A stretch of 64,000 bases of DNA from Gordionus sp. m RMFG-2023 (lineage: Eukaryota; Nematomorpha; Gordioida; Chordodea; Parachordodidae), in the NCBI RefSeq assembly GCF_954871325.1, contig NC_088777.1, positions 50,197,366 to 50,261,365 on the forward strand, given 5' to 3'. Within the stretch, counting starts at the first letter, position 1; every line of letters begins with the position of its first letter. This document shows, piece after piece, positions 46,873 through 61,680 of the stretch. Position numbers and translations under genes: made by a program. The notes below the pieces were generated by a model. It worked only from the letters and a program-made list of their open reading frames with translations. It made no database searches and was not told where the DNA came from.

Positions 46873-49529
46873 ATACATAATGGTTTGTATGATGTCAATG
46901 TCAATCAATAAAACATTCGCGTATTGGATATATATAGAGGCATTTATTCCTATCCATTGTTAATTTTCAACTATTGCAAGCGCTATTATATTACCATCAT
47001 TGATATGGTGACATTATACTATTGACTTATATTGAATAAATATATTAAAAAATATATGATTGACTAAATATTTATATTTACCATCACGATACTAACGGTT
47101 TGTTATATGAACCCCGGGGGTTAAATTTTTAAAGCATTTTGTTTTCCTTAATGTTTCATTATTAATTTGGGGAAAGAGGCAACCTTTTATCCTTAAAGCA
47201 TTTAATAATTTTATTTCGCCTTCCTTAAAAAATAGTATTATTCCTCAATCTGTTTTTTTTCTCTTTTATTCCTATAAAAAAAAATAGCAGGATCAGCCGA
47301 ATAAAAGCAATTATATCGCTGACCGGGTAACAACGGAGGGCTCTAATACCTTTCTACTCGAATACCGTATAAAATAGTAACGCTTCAATATAACCCTCCG
47401 CCTTCCTCGAATTTTAGCGGGATTATCGATGACGCTCCGAAGACCCGAAACAGCCGCGGCGCTTTATGAACGTAATCTCCCTATCCCTAACTAAGCCGAT
47501 TTAGTCATGATCTTACAAAAAGAGAAAAAGGTCGTGGAAATAAGGAGCAAAGGCCAACAAAATGTATTTTAAATACATAAAGCAGATTGCTTTCGAAGAT
47601 AACGTAATTAATAATAACATTTTCCCCGAGTTATGGATAGGAATAAAAAAGAAATAAATATTTTATATTTAATTTTAATGGAAAATAACGTGAAAAATTT
47701 TTTTTAACGTGCAAATGAATGAAAAGCCGTTATTTTTTAATATTACCACAGGATACCGATAATAGCCATATTTATATTACAATTTCCCATAAAAACGATA
47801 TTTGAAAGGCAATTATTATGTAATAATTATCGCTAAATTATATTTTAAAAAAAAGGTTTATTTCTTTCTTGTATTATTAATATTTGTTCGTATAGCACTG
47901 CGCAACCATAGATAACGAAACTATAATGGCCATCAAAAATATCTTTTCAGTTCAAAACTGCCTATATCTTTAAAGAATGCAAATAGATTAAAAACTAGCA
48001 GCCCATTAAAGCCTGGACAATTTTGGCAGACAAGATATATTACAAAAAAAAATGAAAATAAGCATTATCGTATGTGTTTTTTGTTTGTTTTGTTGCTGTG
48101 ATTTAAGACGCCATTTATAGGATCCAATCGGTAAATTTAATAACAGCGGCCGCTAAAAGTTTCAATATAACCCTCCCCCTTCTCAAATTTTCATGGGGGT
48201 CATCGACGACACTCCGGACACCAGAAACAGCAACTAATCAATCTTATTTTTGGCAGACAAATATTACAACCAAAAACGAAAAATGATCATTATCTTATAA
48301 CATGTGTTTTTGTTTGTTTGTAGCTGTGATGGTTATAATCCATGGCCGGACCCAAACCTCGGCAAAAAAATATTTAAATTACCTCGTTATCTTCCTTAAT
48401 TAAAAAAGGGAATATTCTATTCTTGGAGAGTAAAACAAAGCCCAAAATTTCTCATTTAAAAAAAATAATTGGGTCGGATCTTAAAGATGGTGTCCAATGA
48501 CTCAAGAGCACCAAGTGACGTTTGTTAAATGGCTAGATTTAACCAATTTTTTAAAAAACTGCCAAAATTTTAATATTGCATAAACTTCGAGATTTAGCTG
48601 ATAGATTCGGGCACGGGCAATCTTTATTTTTTTGGCTAAAACCCCGAAAGCGCGAATTCGAGGCGAAGATCGAAAAATGAATTCAAAAATCATTATATTT
48701 TATATCATATTTTGTATACTTTCCCGGCGATTTCGCGCTAATTGTGAATGCAGGATCAGCCCAGCCCGTTTTGTTAAATCGAGCCGTTATAGAATTAAAT
48801 GGAGAGTTTTTTTATGATCTTAGAAATTTTTACAAACGTTATTTTTCGCTTTTTTTTTTAAAAAAAATTAAATATTATTATGTTTTCTTCTAAAAAATTT
48901 ATAAAAAAAAATAATCTTTAATTTGTCATTGTTGCTAAAAAAAAAGAAAAATGGAAGCACGTTTTATTATTATGTGTAATAAATAAAAATAAAATGAAAA
49001 TAGGAAAAATTTTAAATGTTTTTATATCGTTTAAAAATTAATTGTATAAGAAGCAGTCCAAGCTAGCTTTCTTAGTCCCTTTAAAAATGTAAGAGGGGTT
49101 TCGACATTTTGATCGTATCGAAATCAGCTGATATCAAAAGTATCGCTTCTCTCGCAACGTTAAAAATAGTAGCACTTTACATTAATATTAATACGTTTGA
49201 AAAAGCGCTGTGACTAAAAAATGAGATATAGGACGTTATGTGTCTAGGAAAAAATTGGCAAAACAATATACTTTTTCATCCAAATTTGGCTGACAAAATA
49301 TATTCATGCATCGAAATAGTGTGTAAGTTATAAATATCCATACTTTCTATCCTTCCTCCATTTCTTTCTGCGTTCCTTTATATATAAATTCTATACCCCC
49401 ATTTGAGCGTGTGTGGAGTCAGGCGGATAAAATGAAATAATCTTTGTTTTTCAAATAATTAACGGTTTCAAATGAGCGGATAGTTTAGGAAAATTAAATT
49501 ATTTGGAAACAGGGTAAGAATAAATTGCG
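46873..49529. other. Non-coding with a duplicated segment
   Basis: No gene. Two related blocks share CAATATAACCCTCC...CTTC, then GGACACCAGAAACAGC-type words (47388-47470 and 48160-48240), and a second pair shares TTTTGGCAGACAA ... TGTAGCTGTGAT (48017-48108 and 48247-48332). This points to one diverged duplication of a repeat. Confidence 0.55.
48522..48792 (+). mobile_element. Family B-like MITE relic
   Basis: GTTAAATGGCTAGATTTAAC ... GAGATTTAGCTGATAGATTC ... GTTAAATCGAGCCGTTATAG; longer and more worn than other copies. Confidence 0.5.
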
Positions 49530-49845
49530 CAATGACATATAAAACTACCTAGACTGCATTCATTAAAAGTGTACATCAAATGAAAACAGCTGGGGACTCC
49601 ATTTTGATTACCCATATCATTATTCGAGAAGCCAACATTCCGATGTCTGAAGCAAACTTTATTAAAGAATTGCCTGATCATCGAGATGACAAGGAAGCAA
49701 GTTATCAATTTAATAGTAGTCTTTAAGTGAGAATAATTACTATATGGGTTACCAAAATGGCGGGTCCAGCTGATTTGCATTCAAGGACGCTTTCAACTGC
49801 ATTATTACGAATGCATCGTCAGTTGAAATTGTGGGAATCGTTGGC
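49530..49845 (-). mobile_element. Family M MITE, inverted copy
   Basis: Matches the 40261 copy in reverse: CAATGACATATAAAACTACC start, CAGCTGGGGACTCCATTTTG, then CGAATGCATCGTCAGTTG at a degraded far end. Confidence 0.75.
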
Positions 49846-50024
49846 TGAAACCCGATGGTCATATTTCTGAAATGGCAAATAAATAAATTGATATAGGGGA
49901 ACCACAGGGGGATTTATCAATATTAATTTTATTTTAACACTTTATTAAAATATCGATTAAATAAATTTATTTTTATCAATTATTAATCTGGTCTGGATAA
50001 AAACACAACAAAGTTATAAATAAA

Positions 50025-50056
50025 ATGAATGAAAGAAAGAAAGAAAGAAAGAAAGA
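50025..50056 (+). repeat. Short (GAAA)n microsatellite
   Basis: A few GAAA units. Confidence 0.85.
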
Positions 50057-50543
50057 TTAAAAAATGAGATGGTACATATATAAATATATTATGTATAACA
50101 GTTTTTTACCTTTCCGTAAACTTACTGGGTGGGAAGCTCATAGCATTTAAAAAAAGAAATAATAATTATATTATTGTTTATTATTTCTTAAATTTAAAGG
50201 TAAGAGGGAAGGTGCGAAAATAAAAAAATGATGGAAAAAAAAATAACGATCATAAATTTAATAATTGCAAAAAGTAAATTGCGTGATAATTTATTAGGAG
50301 AAGAGAGAAAAAAAAGAGCAAATTGATACTTAACAAAAAAAAACGTGTGGGGCAAGAAAGATACTATATAAAAATATGACAAAAAGACATTTTGACAAAA
50401 TAAAATATAATACAGCTGATAAAAATGGCAAAAATTTCGAAAGTCGCGAATCCCAACGCCACAGATTTAAAATCTAATTGATCCAAAAAATTTTCATATT
50501 TTATCAAAATTGTCGTATCCCTTCCTATTAAGGGAAATCCTGA

Positions 50544-50693
50544 TCACTTAAGATCTACACGCCGGCTCGGTGTAAAAATCTCGTTCGCCGATATCCGATA
50601 AGTTTTGATTTGATAAAATTGGCATTCCTTCATTAAAAAACTTAAAGGTCCGGTTTGAGTGGCGTGCTGATCTCTAATTCCGAATACCGGCAT
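50544..50693 (-). CDS. Small open frame, 49 aa, doubtful
   Basis: ATG at 50693 opens MPVFGIRDQHATQTGPLSFL... and closes at TGA (50544). Base composition is richer in G/C than its surroundings. I recognise no family. It could be an exon, a repeat fragment or chance. Confidence 0.15.
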   Translation of the reverse strand: MPVFGIRDQHATQTGPLSFLMKECQFYQIKTYRISANEIFTPSRRVDLK

Positions 50694-51025
50694 TTATAAA
50701 ATAGACATCAAATATTCAGCATTAATTCTTCATAGCACAGGTAGAAACACTATGCAGAGTTCAGTCATTTAAATTCTTTCTATATTTTTGTCTAGATCTT
50801 TTAGTAGATTCGTATAATTAAATTTTGATTTTTTTTTATGGTAGTTCATGAATGAGATCATTTTTTGCTTTCCCGTAAAAAAAAATAATATCTAAATATA
50901 TTTTTTTAAATCTACACATTTAAATTACAATCTTTATTTAATTAAATAATTAATCAATTATTACATCGAATCAATAATACATTTTCTAGAAGATTATCAT
51001 TTATATTAGTCCCTTATGGTGTTAG

Positions 51026-51351
51026 TCAATGATATATAATAATACCTAAGCTGACGATGTATTCGTAATAATGCATTTGAAAGCGTCGTTGAATGCAAAT
51101 CAGCTGGACCCGCCATTTTGGTAACCCATATAGTAATTATTCTCAAGTTAAAAACTACCTTGCTTCCTTATTATCTCGATGATCAGGCAATTCTTTAAAA
51201 AAGTTTGCGTCAGACAATAGGAATAAATTGGCCTCTCGTTTAAATTTTTTAAATAATGATATGGATAATCAAAATGGCGTTCCCAGCTGTTTTCATTGAT
51301 GTACACTTTTAATAATACACCGTCAGTCTAGGTATTATTATATGTCATTGG
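51026..51351 (+). mobile_element. Family M MITE, near-full copy
   Basis: TCAATGATATATAATAATAC left end and GGTATTATTATATGTCATTG right end, with the shared interior. GTTAG-type words lie on both outer sides (GTGTTAG and TTGTTAG), a possible worn target duplication. Confidence 0.82.
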
Positions 51352-51589
51352 TTGTTAGTATAAATATATAAGAAATTTTTATGTTTTTTTAGGAACGTTC
51401 GCCGGGAAGGTTACGGAATACATTTTCCGATTACGTTCCATGTCCCTGATTATAAGCGTTTTTTGAACCTGTGGTCTGCGTAGACCCCATCTGGTCATCC
51501 GCGTAACCTTTTTATTTCATCTATTTATCGAATTAAAACATAAATAAACACTTTATATATATATATATATTATATATATCATTTTTTTT

Positions 51590-52210
<621 letters not shown>

Positions 52211-55200
52211 TATATATATATACTAAATCGCACGCACACTAATCAGCATCCAAGACAAAATATCCGTTTTTTTTTAACCAATTGAAGGCTGGTAATCTGA
52301 TTCTATTCTATTTTAAGTTTTTCTTCTTATTATCTGCCTCACCCTTTTTTCCTGGAGAATATAAAAAAATATATAATTATTTCTTTTCTTTAGATAACGT
52401 TTTTTTTTAATCTTTATAATTGGAAAAAGAAGGAAGAAAATTTACAGGTCATAATACATAGTACGATATTGGGACGAAAATATAATTTGGTTTTTTTTAA
52501 AGGCAATTTTAAAAAATAAAATTAAAAAAATTAAAAGATTAAATAGAAAAACGTGCTAGAATGTTTCATTCGTTTATTTTTTATAAAAATGTTTGTACTC
52601 TTTTTTAAAATTCTTATCTTAATAGGTTCGTCTAGTAGTATTATAAGTATTAGTAATGAATAATCAAATGACAAAAAATAAAACTCTCGAAAAAAAAAAC
52701 ATAAAATATAAGCGTTTAATCCTGGTGTTCCTAGCTAGTCTCATTATTTTTTACCGGGAGCAAGAAAAAATTATTTATTATCGATTTTGAAACAAGTTTG
52801 TTCCTTATTTTTTTAGTCTTCTAATTAGAAATTTATTGTTTTTTTTAGGTAGCCGTAAATAGCCGCAATATGCAGATGTCAAATTATAAGGTCCGTCCCC
52901 GACCCCAATTTTATAAAAATGTCCTATCTATAAGCTCGTTTAGGGTTTCAATTTATAAAGAGATTTCGAGAATTGTTTTTTTTATTTAAACTTTATGGTA
53001 TTCGATAATGTGATATGGGCGCAGAGAGTAAAAGTGGAGGGCATTCATGGGAGCTAAAATCGGATGCTGAACGCTAGAAACCAGAGCCAATTTAGGAACC
53101 GAAAACCATTTTAAAATTTTTAGGGAAAACGGGTTTATAATAGAGTTTTGAACCGGATCCTGGAACCGTGTCAAGTTTAGAAACCGGAAGCAGAACCATT
53201 AAAAATTTTAGAAACCAGAACCATATTTTTAAAAAAAATGTTCATAATTTTTTTTCGTCCAGGCTCCAAATACTGGCTAAAACCCATTCTCCGCTAATCC
53301 CAATCGAATCCAAAATTTTTCGAAAAAAAAATGCTCAGTTCGGTTTCAATTACATATGGTGGTATTTGTACATTTATTTAATTTTAAATTTTGTTTTTTT
53401 TAAACAAAAAAAAATGTGATTTGACCTTTTAAGAAATTTGATTGATATTTCTGAACTGTAAACCTTAACCAACAAACCCCTAACTTAATTTTCCTACATC
53501 AGCAGGACAGAAAAAAAATCTATTAAAATCCTGTCCTTAACCAAGAACCGAACCTTGTAAAAATTGCTAGGGTTCGTGGTCCCTGCTAAAAAGTAGAGTT
53601 TTTGGTATTTCAAGATAAAAAAACTTATAGCATCCCGAGTATATTATAAAAAAAAATTTTTAAGATTTCAAATAAAATATAAACGGATGTAAGGAGTAAA
53701 AAAGAAATCGTCGCCATTTTTTCATTATGGAGGTGAGAAAATTGTAAAATATTTTTGGAAAATAAATTAATTTTCTTTTTAAAAATAAATATTAAAAAAA
53801 TATATATAGATAAGCTGGTCTAATTTTAACGCTTCGGTAGATCAAAAAAAGAGGAGAGAATGGCATAAATATTTTATTTCCTTTATTTCTTTTCTTTTTT
53901 CTTTCATTTTTTTTTCTTTCTTTTATCTTTCTTTCCTTCTTTTTTTTACATTTTTTTTATAAAAAAAGACACTTTTATAGTGGTGTGAATTTCTAAACAA
54001 AAAAAACATAATATCCACTGGAAATACTTGTAAAAAATGATTAAAAAGGATCATTACAACCCCATTAGAAATATTATTTATCATCTAATTATATCTAACA
54101 ATCTATATCAAAGCGTAAACATTATTTTTATTTTTTAGAATACATTTGTGGCCCAGAACTTTACTCCTCTGCGTAAGTATTAATCGGAATTTGAAACCTT
54201 AACTAGAACGGCCAATTATTAAAATTTACAAAAACGAAACTCCATTTTAATATTTCAGGACACCAGAAACCCTGTTTAACAAAATTATAACTAATTTAAA
54301 TTTGATATCCGTAACCCGATCCGGGCCATAAAACGGTATCCGAGACCATCCATACAAAAAATATAAATTGCAAACCCGAAATCATACAACGGATCTCATT
54401 TAATTAACTGCTCATATTTTCGATTTCCTTTTCTATAAAAATTTGACCTCCGAAAGTTAGGGTGAAAACGAATGAGTTTAGAATGTCTAAAGCCTCTTTT
54501 TATAGTAAGGCGAATCGCATCAAAACATATGTTTTTCAAATTGCGTCATAGCGATCTGACTCGTTTCATCGCATCGCTCCTAGCCATTGTAAATTATAGG
54601 TCTATTATTTACTAATCATGTTTAAGATGAATTAAGCGAATCCCGCTATTAAGAACCGAACCATTTTTAATCCCAGTTTTCAAAGCTTTAAATTTTTCTT
54701 ACACGAACTTGACAAAATCAAATTAAATAACGAGATTAATGTAATAATTATTAATTACATATATAAATAAAATAATCGATGTCGAGATTTTTAAAAAAAA
54801 ATTCTTTAAAGACTTTTTGCGTAAAGTGTAAAAAACTAACACAACAAACAAACTATTTTTTTTTAATCTCTTATTTAAAATCAAATAATCACTCAACAAT
54901 AAAAAAAATAAAAAAATGAATTTTTCTTATTTGTTTATATAATAAATAAATTGAAAATATAAGTTTTAAAAATTAAAAAAATTAAAAAATAAAATACAAA
55001 TTTGACAAAAAAATATATAAATAAAAAAACTGAAAATGACATAAATAAAATTATTTTCTTTATTTTATTTTTACAAAATATATTATAAAAAAATTTGAAC
55101 TTTGTGACAGAAAAAAGCAACTTTTTATTTTATTTATCACCTTATTTTCCGTGTTTTAATCTAATTTTATTAATTAATCAATTTAAAAATAAAACACAAC

Positions 55201-56582
55201 CATAATATCTAATTTTGTTTAATAACATAAAATGCACTGAATTTAAAAGAAATTTCGTTCAGTGTTTTCAATCCAACTCGATTTTACCGATAACACTGGG
55301 CGATTATAATCCGCTTATAAAAACGCTTCCAGGGTTTACTGGACGCTTTAAAAAAAACTCTAAAATAGGAAGAAAGTTGTAGGCGGTCGCGGGTTATTAT
55401 TTATAGTGTATTATATGGTTCGCTTGATTATCGTTTAAGGTGCTCTAACTAATAATCTATAGATATCTAGCCATTACCAAGTAATAGCATGAGATGAGGC
55501 CGATTCCATTAAAAATTAAATAAAATACCAATCTAACCCTATGTTAAAATCTAGCGGACATACCTGTTGCTAAAAAATCATTTAAAACATCAACTATTTA
55601 ATGCAATGTTAAAATTAGACAAGACAAGTGACGATTAAAGACGAGGAAGCCACTCACTATCCATATAAACTTATTAAAAACTACTCAAATTAAATAAGTT
55701 TATTATGCAAAACAGCAGATCTGTGCAAATGAAATAGCGGCCCAAAATTAGAATATTATAAGGGCCGGTTTTTTGGTTAATCCTCTTGTTAGGGCTTAGG
55801 TAAATTGGGGTTTTTAAAAGGTGGAATTCATGGTGAGACCCATGGCTGCCAAAACTAATGCCACCCTCTGGTATATAATCTATCCCATAAGAAAACATTA
55901 AGTCAATATTTTTTTTAATTTAATTTTTATTCGTGGATGTACGATTTTTAACGCAAAATATTTTATCAAAAAAATTCTTCTGCTTTTTAAATTTATTTAA
56001 AAAAATGTTATATAAAAAGTTTATCAATAATTTTATATTCCTTTTTTTAAACTATGTATTATATATTGACTAGTAATGTTTATATTGTGACAATTTATAA
56101 TATTTTCATAACAATTACGCATCATAATTAACCTGAGAAAAAATAAATAAAATGGTGATTAGAGGTATAATATATTGTGATTTATATAATGATATGATAA
56201 TATGTATACGATATATTCATTATAATTATAAATAATAAAAGTTAATAATTTATATGTTTATATATTATTTCTTTCCTTTTTTTTATACTATTATATAATA
56301 GTAATTTTTAAGTTAAAATTTATGGAAGCAATATGCTATGCATGGCATGATATGCCAAGTAGGGAATGGAAAAATTGATATTAATAAAAATGTTATATAT
56401 AAAAATTAAAATAAAACTAGCAGGCTAACAAAACCAAGGTTTTTACTACCTTATCCTTGAAGGTTTTTAATATATTGTAAATTTTTTACAAAATTAAAAA
56501 TGAGATTAAAAAGATAAACCATACATTTTGTTTGTGTAACAAACAATAAAAAATGTTAAAAAAATGAAAATAAGTCATATAA
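52211..56582. other. Non-coding, no gene seen
   Basis: AT-rich. Worn repeats with AACCGG/GAACCA words at 53060-53240, 53540-53590 and 54180-54370, and a pyrimidine tract at 53876-53955. No frame with protein-like composition. Confidence 0.5.
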
Positions 56583-56885
56583 AATAGAGATCTGCAAATC
56601 GGCCCGACCGTTACCCGTTTTTTTCAAAAATTTCCGGGTCGAGTCTGGCTTAAAATTTTAAATATGATATCAATCCATTTCGTGAAGTAAATTGATATCT
56701 ATTAAAAAATTTATTGAAAGAAACAAGGGCACTAATACTCTTAATTTACAAATCAAATATAATATTAAATTTTTCTGTATTTAAACAAAGTCGGGCCTAG
56801 GTGGAATTTTATTTAGGGTAGGGCTTATCGGGGCAAATAAAAACAAAATTTTATTCTGTATCGGGCCGGGTGCTTATGAAATAAG
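56583..56885 (+). mobile_element. Family G MITE, probable copy
   Basis: ATAGAGATCTGCAAATCGGC start and CGGGCCGGG, GTCGGGCC blocks near the end; the right TIR is not clear. Confidence 0.55.
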
Positions 56886-58019
56886 TCATAAACCATAAAT
56901 AGACCTAATGACGTAATTACGCGGGTGTAACAGAAGAGTTCGCTCTGCCATTTGACATCCTCCCCCTTCTCACGCTAAATAATTTGAATTTACCTTTTAA
57001 TATCAAACATTTAAACTTTCATTAGGGTGTATTATTGGGCAAGGAAATTTGTCAGTTATTTTAGATAATATTTTTGAAGAAACCCCATCCCCCCCACCCC
57101 CTTCTACCTTTCATTTTAACGATGTATCAATCATTGCAGGATTAAGATTATGTAATTACAAAAAAATTCGTATAAAAATAATGATCAAATCTTTATTATT
57201 TTTATTTTATAAAAAAAAAATGTTTTCCGATCTTTAAGACGTTTAAATGTAATTCCCTAATCCTTATTGCAATTTTCTTGTACGGATTGGAAAAATACAT
57301 TATAAAAACTTTTTAATATAAATTGTTACTAGTAATTTTTTTTTATATTTGTTTCCAAAAAAAATATTAATTCGAAAATCAATATTTTAAAAAAGTAAAT
57401 CCCTATAATAGTTTACAAGTGAGTGGACTAATATGGGGGACGAGGTTTATTATGTACATTTATAAAACAGGAAAGAAGCTAATATAATTTAAACATTTCT
57501 CATAGAAGAAAATCCTCCTACACCCCCCCCCCACTCAATTCCTTGGCAATGTGAGCATTTTGGAAATTAATTATTTGTATTATTCTAGTACAAGTAGTGG
57601 TTTAACTTTATGACAAATTTCATAGATGCTAGCTAGGAAATTTGGCTGTTTTCGTAAATATAATTTTAAAGCTAATAAATTATCACCCCCGCCTTCATCC
57701 CCCGTACACCCCCCCCCCCCTGACTTTCTCAAAGAATTTGTACAATATATTATCAAAAAAGTTGATAATTTTTTAAAATAATGGCTATTTCAGGAAAAAA
57801 AAATACTTTCTTATATTTTTTAAAAAAAATGACAAACAAAAATGATTTTTATAAAAAAATGTAACATAACCGAAGACCTATAATCAGCTGTTTCCCCCTC
57901 TTCCTTAGCAAAAATCTTGGACATGTCTATAGTGAAATGATATCTTATCAATATACAATATTGTGAAGAAGCATACAGGAATTTGGACTCTCTCGATTTT
58001 AAATTATATACCGAGGACG
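56886..58019. other. Non-coding with C-runs
   Basis: C-runs at about 57523-57531 and 57708-57720. An open frame at 57049-57237 has no family resemblance and I do not call it a gene. Confidence 0.5.
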
Positions 58020-58230
58020 GTTTTTAAATTTGAATTTGACCGGAAATGTATTCTAGCTGCCAATATTTCCCTGAACTTTTTAAACTAATTTTAATAATAT
58101 TTTCCATATATAAAAAAAAAAATATAGACAACGGCTAAAAAAAATGTCTGAAAAATTACAGTTTGGTCTATACATACCGGAACACATTTCCGATTAAATA
58201 AAAAAATTTCAAATTTAAAAATTGAGAGAG
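58020..58230 (+). repeat. Family F foldback relic
   Basis: GACCGGAAATGTATTCTAGC and, inverted, ACATACCGGAACACATTTCC. Confidence 0.55.
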
Positions 58231-58245
58231 CCGATTAAGGATCTG

Positions 58246-58387
58246 CAGAGTTGTTAAAAGATACTTTTTAAATGGATCTAGATACAGATACATCATTTAA
58301 AATAATATCTAGATACAGATATTTTAACCACAAATCTATCTAGATACAGATACCACATTTTTATAACTAGATCCTTTAACAACTCTG
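58246..58387 (+). mobile_element. Family A hAT-like MITE nested at the edge of a family G copy
   Basis: 142 bp, CAGAGTTGTTAAAAGATACT to TTTAACAACTCTG. The flanks AGGATCTG and GTGATCTG match at 6 of 8. The target GATCTGCA is the tip of the family G element that follows, so A jumped into G. Confidence 0.85.
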
Positions 58388-58756
58388 GTGATCTGCATCG
58401 GGCCTAATTTTTAAAGCCTGGTCCGGCCGAAATTTTTTTTTCTAAAGTTTAGCCCGGCCCGAACCCAAAATATTTTTAAAAAATTTTGCCGGCCCAGCCC
58501 GAATTTATTTAAATATAGAAATTAATTTTTATAATTACTCAAAATAAACGATATAATATGTTATATGGCGTCTAATTTCTATAAATAAAATCACATATTT
58601 TTATTTTAACAATATAAAATTAAACATAAAATTGATAAATTTAGATATATTTTAAAAAATTTCTAAGGCCCGACCCGGCCCGGCACGAATTTTCTTAAAA
58701 AATATTCGGCGGATTCGGGCCGTGTACGGGCCGGGCCCACTTTTGCAGATCTCTAG
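58388..58756 (+). mobile_element. Family G MITE, long copy
   Basis: GATCTGCATCGGGCC start, repeated GCCCGGCCCGA blocks, and end GGGCCGGGCCC ... TGCAGATCTCTAG, the inverse of the start. Confidence 0.75.
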
Positions 58757-61680
58757 ATCCGATTCCCAATTGATTCCATATCCGCTTCCGGCATATACTA
58801 TTCCTATTCCCAATTTTACAGATTAAAAGAAAGTTGTAAAAAAAAACAACTAATAAAGGATCGTTTCATAATTATTTTCACTTTTAGTTCACTTTAATTT
58901 ATTCATGATTTATTTATATAATTTTATTTTTTAAATAAATTTAATATTTTTTATTTCATTAAAGGAACAGGCAAGCAAAACAATGATCAAAGGTTTTCAT
59001 CACACAGGAATAGCAAAAAAAAAAGGTTTAAAAAATTTTTTTTGATTGGTTTATTTTAAAATATTTTTTTTTGTTAAACAAATCATGGGGTAAAAACTGT
59101 TTGGCCACCTAGACAAAAATATTTTTCGTGAGGAGTTTAAAAGGATTGCTACAAATTTATAAAATATAAAGATAGCTAGAACCTAGAGTGCTAATAATAC
59201 AGATAAATATTGTTTTCCCATCCATAAGATAAGGTTTTTTTTTAAATTATATAGTTATCAATATTTTGATATTGATATACCGCTCCTAAAAGGCTATAAA
59301 CGGAGGCCGAAAATAATAGTCGCGTCTAAACGCTAAAACCCAAATTAGGCGATTCTACAACACTTGATATATCAGTGATAATTATATTTTATATTCTTAT
59401 GGTACCTGAATGAAAGAATGACAAAACCTCCTACAATTAATTTGGGTAAATCATCTATTCAATCATTAATGAGCCTTCAGCTCAATAGTGGCTTTATTAG
59501 GTAATCCTTAAATTGATAGGATATTTTTTCTTAAATATCGATCTCATTGACGACATTTTTAAGTTCAAATAAGGTTAGTAGAGCTAAAGTTGTGCAAGAA
59601 GGAAGATTTATTAAAACTTAATAGACAGATCAATAGAAGTTTTTTTTTTAAATTTCAGCAAAACTAAAACTCCCGAAGAGAATAGGAATAATGAAAGGAG
59701 AATAAGATTTGAGATTTCTATTATAAAAAAAATTAATTTAAGATCAAAATGATTCCATTTTAAAAAGGTAAGATCAATTTTTTGTACCCTGATGAACCTA
59801 ACTAAATCATAAATGGTATTTTGTATAATTTTTGCAATTATAATAATATTTGAAATACAAAAAATTTTTTAAAATTTGTTATATTTCATCTTGAAAGATT
59901 CGTTATGCATGAAAATTACAAAAAATTAGGGTTGTGCCGATATTTTCAAAAAAAACTTGATCCGATTTTTGAAATTTATTTGTAAATGTTTACAAAAAAA
60001 TCGAATTATTTTAAAAGAAAAATATGAAGTTCGGCAACAAGAAAGGGATCTTAAGATATCTAGCGTTTCGTATTCAGCTAGCGTTACGGCTCTTTTAGCC
60101 GATAGCCGATTTTAAAAAAAGTCTGAACTATCTGTAGATGGTATAAATGTTTGGACATCGGTGAAATTTAGAGACGTGGGTAATAATATTTTGGGTAAAT
60201 TCTTGATTTCGCCATTTTCGAGAATATAAATATCGGTTATCGGATAGTGTTTGTAATAATATCTGGACCGATACAATTTTTTAAAAAGATTTTGCCAACT
60301 TCTTTAAAAAAAAAAATATCTACAAAGATTTTTTAAATTTTGTAAAAATAACATAATAATAAAAGTATATAATATGATATCAATAATTACAAAAAGGAAG
60401 GGAATTATAATTGGAGTTTATGGTTAGTTTTTTTTTGAAAAAAAATATTTGTAACCATATGGAATATTAATTTCATAATATGTATATAAAATAATTTTTT
60501 TGAAGGGGGGGGGGGGGGATTATTGAAATAAAAAACGGGCCCTTTACAAAAATTATATATAAAATACAATGCAATTACGTATTAAAAATTATGGGAAAAA
60601 TTATTTTAAACATATTATTAACACACATATTTTCTAATAATTAAAATAAAAAGATTTGAACCCAAAACCAGGAATGCCCATAATCGAGAAACATCTTTTA
60701 TTGGATGGGAGATTAAAATATCTTATTTTAAATCATATTTTTTATTGTTTACATCTTTATATATATTATCACTAACTCATATTGGTGTTACCTTCAATCC
60801 TAACCTTAACATTTTCTAGGAGAATAATGGGTATTATTTTTTTCATAATAAATTTCCTGACTAAGAGCTTTTCTGATTGGCTAATTTAATATTTTAAAAA
60901 AATAAACTTGTAAGGTAAAAAAAACTTCCTGCAAATTTGCCAAGTTTGAGACTATAAAAATATTTTGGGTCAGGTCTTTTTAAAAGGTATATAAAAAATT
61001 CAAAAAATAACAAAATGTTTTTAATTGGTTTATCAGAATTAAGTGATGATTAGAATTTATCTATCATAAGGACAACTAATTAGTTATTTTACTCATTTAT
61101 CTTTATAAAAATTTAATTAAAATTTTGGATCATGATAGGCTTGGTCTTGAAATAAAAATTTGGGCTAGGCCAGGCTTGAACTAAAAGGATTGAATTTACA
61201 AGGCCCTACACCAAGTCCATAAAATAGAAAAAATGTGGGCAAGCTCAGTCATATAAAAACCTTGTTAAGGTCAAATTTTATAAATAAATTTATATAAAAA
61301 TTAAATGATGAATCATTCAAAATTAATTTTCTTCCTATGTTTTCATTACCTTAAAAATAATTTACAAAATTCAGATAATTATAACACAAAATAAAATTTT
61401 ACAACCCCAAACTGGTGAATAAAAAGTCAACATTCTCTAGACTCCTTAATCAAAAGATACTAACAATCCATGCTTAAATATGGTCAAAACTAGAGCAGCA
61501 ATCGTGTAAGTATTGGACTATTCTTGCACCGTCTTATTTCGACCCTCTTCTTGCAGGTTGAATGACAATTTATGCATCGGCATGGGTTATATTGGAATTA
61601 TGGATTGAATATAGGATGAGGATGATGATAATTAGTATTTTATTAAACTACCCCCTCCCCTTTATAACTCTTTTCCCTGT
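58757..61680. other. Non-coding, no gene seen
   Basis: AT-rich. Includes a family B relic near 60078-60262 (GTTTGGACATCGGTGAAATT core), a 12-nt G run at 60507-60518 and otherwise unrecognised sequence. Confidence 0.5.

Noticed and set aside
46570-46908. Two minus-strand Ser/Leu/Phe-rich frames of about 100 aa
   Set aside because: They are readings of the GAGAA microsatellite.
57049-57237. 62-aa plus-strand frame with a Pro run
   Set aside because: Composition follows C-rich and A/T runs; no family resemblance, no splice context.
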